DNA from: a virus
Direction: 5' to 3' (one strand)
Virus record (IMG/VR): IMGVR_UViG_3300025146_000061
Location: 1-25,888 of that record
Length of the DNA stretch: 25,888 nt
The notes under the pieces: model-generated
Databases searched by the model: none
The model's input: the letters and a program-made list of their open reading frames with translations, nothing else
What the model was told of the DNA's origin: nothing
Made by a program: the position numbers and the translations under genes
Part shown: piece after piece, positions 22,776 to 25,888 of the stretch
Layout: every line of letters begins with the position of its first letter
Position numbering within the stretch: position 1 is the first letter of the stretch

Positions 22776-24334
22776 CAGCTACCCCCGTCGAGCTCGACGC
22801 CGTAGTCGTCCCGGTCGAAGCCGCCGAGCTGCTCGGCGTCGGCCTCCCACCAGTCGAGCTTCTCGCGGCGCTCGGCGGCCGCCCGGGCGCGGACCAGCTC
22901 CTCGTCGGCGGCCATGTCGTCGTACTGCGGCGTGCCCGGCCGGGGCCGGACCGGCGCCGGCGCCGCGAACCGGTGCACCGCCCAGCGCCACAGGTACAGG
23001 AACGCGTCGTAGGCGTGGTCGGCGCAGGACCGGTCGGGAAGGGTCATCTTCTCGTTCCACTGCAGGACCTCGATCTCGGTCTCCAGGTTGGAGCCGGCGC
23101 GGATCCGGATCCGGCCGCCGACCAGGTCGGAGTTCTGCAGCTCGATGTAGTTCCGCTTCTCCTTCTTCTCGGCGGGCAGGACGTCGATCCCGTACTCCTC
23201 GCCCAGGGCGTCGATCATCGCCTTGCCGGCGCTGTCGCCGACGATCACGTCGAAGCCCCCGAACTGGGTCTCGAACTCGCGGATCTTGCGCGCGATGTCG
23301 GCGACGGTGAGGTGGGGGCTCTTGAAGTCGGTGACGTGGTAGAGCGTCTCGCAGGTGTCGGAGTGGGCGGCGACGACCAGGGCGAAGTCGTCCTCGAAGC
23401 CGAAGTCCAGGCCGCACATGTAGCGCCACTCGTGCTCGTCGGGCAGGCCGTGGGCGTTGGTCGAGCGCGGGTCCGGCGTCCAGCTGTTCTTGTCGGGGTC
23501 GTACTTGGAGACCCGGCTGTCGAAGTCGCCGACCCACTCGCCCAGGTACTCGCGCCGCCAGATCGGGTGGTCGTCCGCCCAGCCGGCCGCGCGCTTGTCC
23601 TTGAGCGCCGACGCCCAGATGTGCGGCATGGCCACGTTGTCGCGGACGTTCCACCGGTGGAACGACCACTCGCGCTTGCACCGGCGCTTCTTGGCGAACC
23701 GCTGGCTGTGCCGGGACCCGTCGCGGGTGACCTCGTAGAAGACGCCGGCTAGGATGGAACCGGGGGTGCCCATCAGGACGAGCGAGCCCAGTCGGTCGTG
23801 CAGCGCCGGCGCGATCACCTCCCGCACGAGCTCCGTGATCACCGCGCTCGGAAAGCTCTTGCACTCGTCGATCACGACGAGGTCGTAGGCCTGCCCGCGT
23901 TGCTTCTCGATCTCGTCCCTGGACTCGGCGCCCATGAGCGCGATCAACGAGCCGTTGGGGAAGTAGGCGATCAGCTCGGTGTTGTGGAACTGGATCCCGA
24001 GGTCGTAAACCTTGTTGAGGTGCTTGAGGCCCGTGCCCGGCGGCCGCCACAGCAGGCCTCGGGCCGACCCCTTGGTGAGGGTGAGGAACAGGCAGTTACT
24101 GCCCGGCTTGAGCAGGCAGGTCTGGATCAGGTAGGCCGCAGCCGAGAAGGTCTTGCCGGCGCGCCGGCCGCACAGCGCCGCCTTGCGGCGGGCCGGGTCG
24201 TCCAGGAACTCGAGCTGCTGGCGGAACAGGTCGTGCCGGATGGCGGCGACCTTGGCCCGGTCAGACGCGGGCGACCGCCGGCGCAGCTCGTCCTGCGCCT
24301 CGGCGAAGACCTGGTCGGCGACGAGGCCGATCAC
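22772..24334 (-). CDS. terL: Terminase large subunit
   Basis: This 520-aa protein is the packaging motor and nuclease. ATPase motifs: Walker A CGRRAGKT (55-62), Walker B DLVVIDE (151-157, with Asp156 and Glu157) and the coupling motif LMGTPG (187-192). Nuclease motifs: GLDFGFEDD (308-316, Asp310), VGDSAG (365-370, Asp367) and CADHAYDA (437-444, Asp439 and Asp443), which would bind two metal ions. All expected residues are present, so it should be active. It cuts concatemeric DNA and pumps it through the portal. It starts at GTG 24334 within GTGA, overlapping the preceding small gene. Length is typical for the family. The packaging mechanism (pac, cos or direct terminal repeat) cannot be read from the sequence. 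Confidence 0.95.
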   Translation of the reverse strand: MIGLVADQVFAEAQDELRRRSPASDRAKVAAIRHDLFRQQLEFLDDPARRKAALCGRRAGKTFSAAAYLIQTCLLKPGSNCLFLTLTKGSARGLLWRPPGTGLKHLNKVYDLGIQFHNTELIAYFPNGSLIALMGAESRDEIEKQRGQAYDLVVIDECKSFPSAVITELVREVIAPALHDRLGSLVLMGTPGSILAGVFYEVTRDGSRHSQRFAKKRRCKREWSFHRWNVRDNVAMPHIWASALKDKRAAGWADDHPIWRREYLGEWVGDFDSRVSKYDPDKNSWTPDPRSTNAHGLPDEHEWRYMCGLDFGFEDDFALVVAAHSDTCETLYHVTDFKSPHLTVADIARKIREFETQFGGFDVIVGDSAGKAMIDALGEEYGIDVLPAEKKEKRNYIELQNSDLVGGRIRIRAGSNLETEIEVLQWNEKMTLPDRSCADHAYDAFLYLWRWAVHRFAAPAPVRPRPGTPQYDDMAADEELVRARAAAERREKLDWWEADAEQLGGFDRDDYGVELDGGSW

Positions 24335-24597
24335 CCAGCGGGACGGGCGCGGCCCTTGCGGGCCTGCGCGTCGTCCGGCGGCTCGAGCTCGGCCGTCTCG
24401 AAGGAGCTCACGTTCTCGAAGGGAACGTAGGTCCTCCAGGGGGCATCGTCCCGCCCGACCCCGGACAGCCTCACCAGCCGCCTATCCAGGTCGACCTCGA
24501 CGTCGATCCCCTGGCCGGGCGTGATGAGCTGCTCGTGGCTTCGGGTGGGAAGCCGGACGCGGTGGCGGAACTCGATGGTGTGCACCTGTAGCTTCAC
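24331..24597 (-). CDS. Hypothetical 88-aa protein upstream of terL
   Basis: This small protein starts at GTG 24597, preceded by GGAAG seven bases upstream and overlapping the stop codon of the acetyltransferase gene (GTGA). It begins MKLQVHTIEFRHRVRLP and alternates strands (GIDVEVDLDRRLVRLSG, RTYVPFENVSSFETAE), suggesting a small beta fold, followed by a basic tail (ARKGRARPAG). I do not recognise it. Lying just before terL, it could be a packaging cofactor, but that is only positional. Confidence 0.6.
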   Translation of the reverse strand: MKLQVHTIEFRHRVRLPTRSHEQLITPGQGIDVEVDLDRRLVRLSGVGRDDAPWRTYVPFENVSSFETAELEPPDDAQARKGRARPAG

Positions 24598-25115
24598 GGG
24601 TGGGCTTCCTTGCTCGGAGGGGGTGCCGCGTCGGCCGCGGCGGGGGTCGGCGCCTTGCGCGCCAGCTTGGGGGCGAACACAGCCGCCGGGAACGGCCCGC
24701 CGGTGCCCGCCAGCCGGCCGGCGATCGGCGTGCGGAACGTGTAGGCCAGCGGTCCCGTGGGCTTGACGCCGGCGGCGGTGAGCAGCGACTTGAAGACGCC
24801 GTTCCTGCGGAAGGGCTCCTTCACGTAGGCGTAATGCACCACCGCCTGGAAGGGCTGTCCGGTCGTCGCCGGCTCGATCACCAGGTACCCGAATAGCGCC
24901 CGCTCGCCTGGCTCGGCGCCGGCGTCGACCGCGCACAGCACCCGGACGCCCGGGCGCGCCAGCAGCCGCTCGATCGCCGTGTGGTAGGCCTCGTAGTACA
25001 GGTCGTCCGGCAGCGGCCCGGCATAGTGCGTGCCCTGGAACGACCGCAGCCAGCTGTGAAAGACGAAGGGCAGCTCGCCGGCGGTGGCAGCGCGGTAGGT
25101 GACGGGGGCGGTCAC
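24594..25115 (-). CDS. GNAT-like N-acetyltransferase
   Basis: This 173-aa protein starts at GTG 25115 within a GTGA overlap. Residues 75-116 carry the acetyl-CoA-binding core of the GNAT fold: a strand pair (FGYLVIEP, VVHYAYVKEPF at 92-102), then RRNGVFKSLLTAAG (103-116), matching the R/Q-x-x-G-x-G/A loop except that Phe replaces the last small residue. AYTFRTP (124-130) fits the following strand. A C-terminal Ala/Pro-rich tail follows. The substrate is unknown. GNAT-like proteins beside the terminase genes occur in other podoviral genomes; suggested roles there (modifying a host or phage protein) are unproven. The altered loop leaves open that this copy is a binding protein rather than an enzyme. 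Confidence 0.65.
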   Translation of the reverse strand: MTAPVTYRAATAGELPFVFHSWLRSFQGTHYAGPLPDDLYYEAYHTAIERLLARPGVRVLCAVDAGAEPGERALFGYLVIEPATTGQPFQAVVHYAYVKEPFRRNGVFKSLLTAAGVKPTGPLAYTFRTPIAGRLAGTGGPFPAAVFAPKLARKAPTPAAADAAPPPSKEAHP

Positions 25116-25366
25116 GCCGGGCCCCCGGCGCCCGGCCGGTACGCCGGCAGGTTCTCGACCCGCCAGCGCAACAGGGCGTAGTCGTTCAGCGACGTGTCGC
25201 CGGCGACCGCTCGAACCAGGGCTGCGGCGTAGGAGTCGGTCGCCCCCGGCGGGACATACACACGCCGCTGGAACTCGTCGAAGAGCTCGGCCTGGTCGAG
25301 CTTGGCCGCGGTCGCCTCGCACGCCGCGCAGGGCGGCCGCGGGTTGGCGAAGTCGGCCACGCGCAT
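25112..25366 (-). CDS. Hypothetical 84-aa protein
   Basis: This protein starts at ATG 25366, sharing TGATG with the preceding gene, and ends in a GTGA overlap with the acetyltransferase gene. An upstream in-frame start exists, but it would overlap the preceding gene heavily. It has a CxxC at residues 13-16 (PPCAACEATA), which might bind metal, followed by helices (DQAELFDEFQRRVYVP, LNDYALLRWRVENLP). No family is recognised. Confidence 0.6.
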   Translation of the reverse strand: MRVADFANPRPPCAACEATAAKLDQAELFDEFQRRVYVPPGATDSYAAALVRAVAGDTSLNDYALLRWRVENLPAYRPGAGGPA

Positions 25367-25764
25367 CACTTCCCCGTCGCCTTCCCGCCGATGCGCCGCG
25401 CGTTGTAGACCCGGGTGAGCTCCTGCAGGAGCTTGCGCTGGTGCTCCGGCAGCTGCGACTCGAACCATTCCACGAAGACCGCCCGCTTCTGCGGCGGCGT
25501 GAGCCTCGATGCGCGCCGGTGCGCGTCCTTCTCCAGCGACCGGGCCTCTTTGACGACCTGGGCGAGCGCCCGGCCGAGCCGAGCGGCGTTCTCGGCGTGC
25601 TCTGCGCTGAACTTGAGCCCGGACACCTCGCGCTCGGTCTGCTCGCCCTCGAGCTGGACCAGCTGGCGCTCGATGAGGTTGATCGAGCGCTGCGCGACCG
25701 CGTACAGCGGATCCGCGACCTCGGCGACGCCGGCGGCGGAGCCCTTGGCCTTGCGACGGGCCAT
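25366..25764 (-). CDS. Candidate terminase small subunit, 132 aa
   Basis: This 132-aa protein is basic and almost wholly helical: a disordered Lys/Ala start (MARRKAKGSAAG), a long helical region (SINLIERQLVQLEGEQTE, RLGRALAQVVKEARSLEK) and a C-terminal part LTPPQKRAVFVEWFESQLP with basic end. The strong site GGGAGGGGGG precedes ATG 25764. It is the first complete gene of the operon and sits three genes upstream of terL, where small terminases are common, and coiled-coil oligomerisation fits that role. No clear helix-turn-helix is visible, so the call rests on position and composition. A different DNA-binding or regulatory protein is possible. Confidence 0.45.
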   Translation of the reverse strand: MARRKAKGSAAGVAEVADPLYAVAQRSINLIERQLVQLEGEQTEREVSGLKFSAEHAENAARLGRALAQVVKEARSLEKDAHRRASRLTPPQKRAVFVEWFESQLPEHQRKLLQELTRVYNARRIGGKATGK

Positions 25765-25888
25765 TACCCCCCTCCCTGCTGTCGGCGCCAGTCTTTCGGC
25801 GCGTCCTGGGCCGAATCTGGGCCTCCAGGGATGGAATAACGCTCGTTTGGGTCGTTCAGAGCCGAAATATGCGACCGAGACGCGGGAC
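25764..25888 (-). CDS. 3' end of an unidentified upstream gene (partial)
   Basis: An open frame enters at the right edge and stops at TAA 25766-25764, overlapping the ATG of the next gene as TAATG. The 40 visible residues end ISALNDPNERYSIPGG and then DAPKDWRRQQGGG, which reads like a natural polar C-terminus. The stop/start overlap is the junction style of the whole cluster. However, GC at the third codon position is lower than in neighbouring genes and a second frame is also open here, so this could instead be an untranslated leader that contains the operon promoter. Confidence 0.4.
   Translation of the reverse strand, partial: PASRSHISALNDPNERYSIPGGPDSAQDAPKDWRRQQGGG

Noticed and set aside
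25765-25887. In-frame extension of the candidate small terminase to the right edge
   Set aside because: The frame is open, but no start codon is seen in it and ATG 25764 has a very strong purine-rich ribosome-binding site.
1-25888. CRISPR arrays, tRNA or rRNA genes, insertion sequences and toxin-antitoxin or defence genes
   Set aside because: I looked across both strands and found no regularly spaced repeats, cloverleaf-like sequence, transposase or defence-type motifs. The cluster is almost fully occupied by phage late genes, with gaps of only a few bases to about 32 bases.

Overview
The window is the late (packaging, structural and lysis) half of a temperate, short-tailed tailed phage, or a prophage of one, from a GC-rich bacterial host. 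The DNA is visibly very GC-rich. Almost every base lies in one gene cluster read on the minus strand, from the right edge to about position 338. Stop and start codons of neighbouring genes commonly overlap (TGATG, ATGA or GTGA) and GTG starts are frequent. No tail-tube, tail-sheath or tape-measure gene is visible. Instead there is a P22 gp4-like adaptor, a large tail-nozzle protein and three consecutive ejection-type proteins of rising size, which points to podovirus morphology. The host cannot be fixed from this window; a GC-rich proteobacterium, myxobacterium or actinobacterium would all fit.

Reading in the direction of transcription (right to left): 25888-22461 holds the 3' end of an unidentified gene, a candidate small terminase, an 84-aa hypothetical, a GNAT-like acetyltransferase, an 88-aa hypothetical, the terminase large subunit with all ATPase and nuclease motifs, and a 104-aa spacer gene. 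22464-17440 is the head module: portal, scaffold, major capsid protein (with an odd hydrophobic N-terminal extension), a candidate decoration protein and a small acidic protein. 17421-12128 is the neck and tail module: gp4-like adaptor, two fibre or appendage genes and the 1049-aa nozzle. 12110-6500 encodes three candidate internal virion (DNA ejection) proteins of 247, 703 and 916 aa, in the same small-to-large order as T7 gp14-gp15-gp16. 6491-3984 encodes accessory virion or appendage proteins, including an SGNH/sialate-O-acetylesterase-like enzyme that begins with a lipoprotein signal peptide. 3987-2457 is a lysis cassette: coiled-coil/C-terminal-TM protein, LLH-type holin candidate and NlpC/P60-like endolysin. 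2440-338 encodes further appendage-like and hypothetical proteins, including one with six Ala/Gly/Thr-rich repeats.

At the left edge, on the plus strand and converging on this operon, is the catalytic C-terminus of a tyrosine recombinase (1-192), with its HxxR, LGH and Tyr residues. The short gap between the two transcription units holds a near-palindrome with a direct repeat and a hairpin that fits a terminator for the minus-strand operon. The integrase is the main evidence that the phage is temperate.

The genes together encode genome packaging, capsid assembly, a short tail with fibres and DNA-ejection proteins, cell lysis and integration. Replication and lysogeny-control genes are not in the window. 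I found no CRISPR array, tRNA, rRNA or insertion sequence, and no convincing promoter; the operon promoter is probably beyond the right edge. I did not find a clearly new defence or regulatory system. The most unusual points are the lipoprotein-type esterase, the capsid gene's two good starts around a membrane-like leader, the repeat-bearing appendage protein, and the integrase/operon junction.
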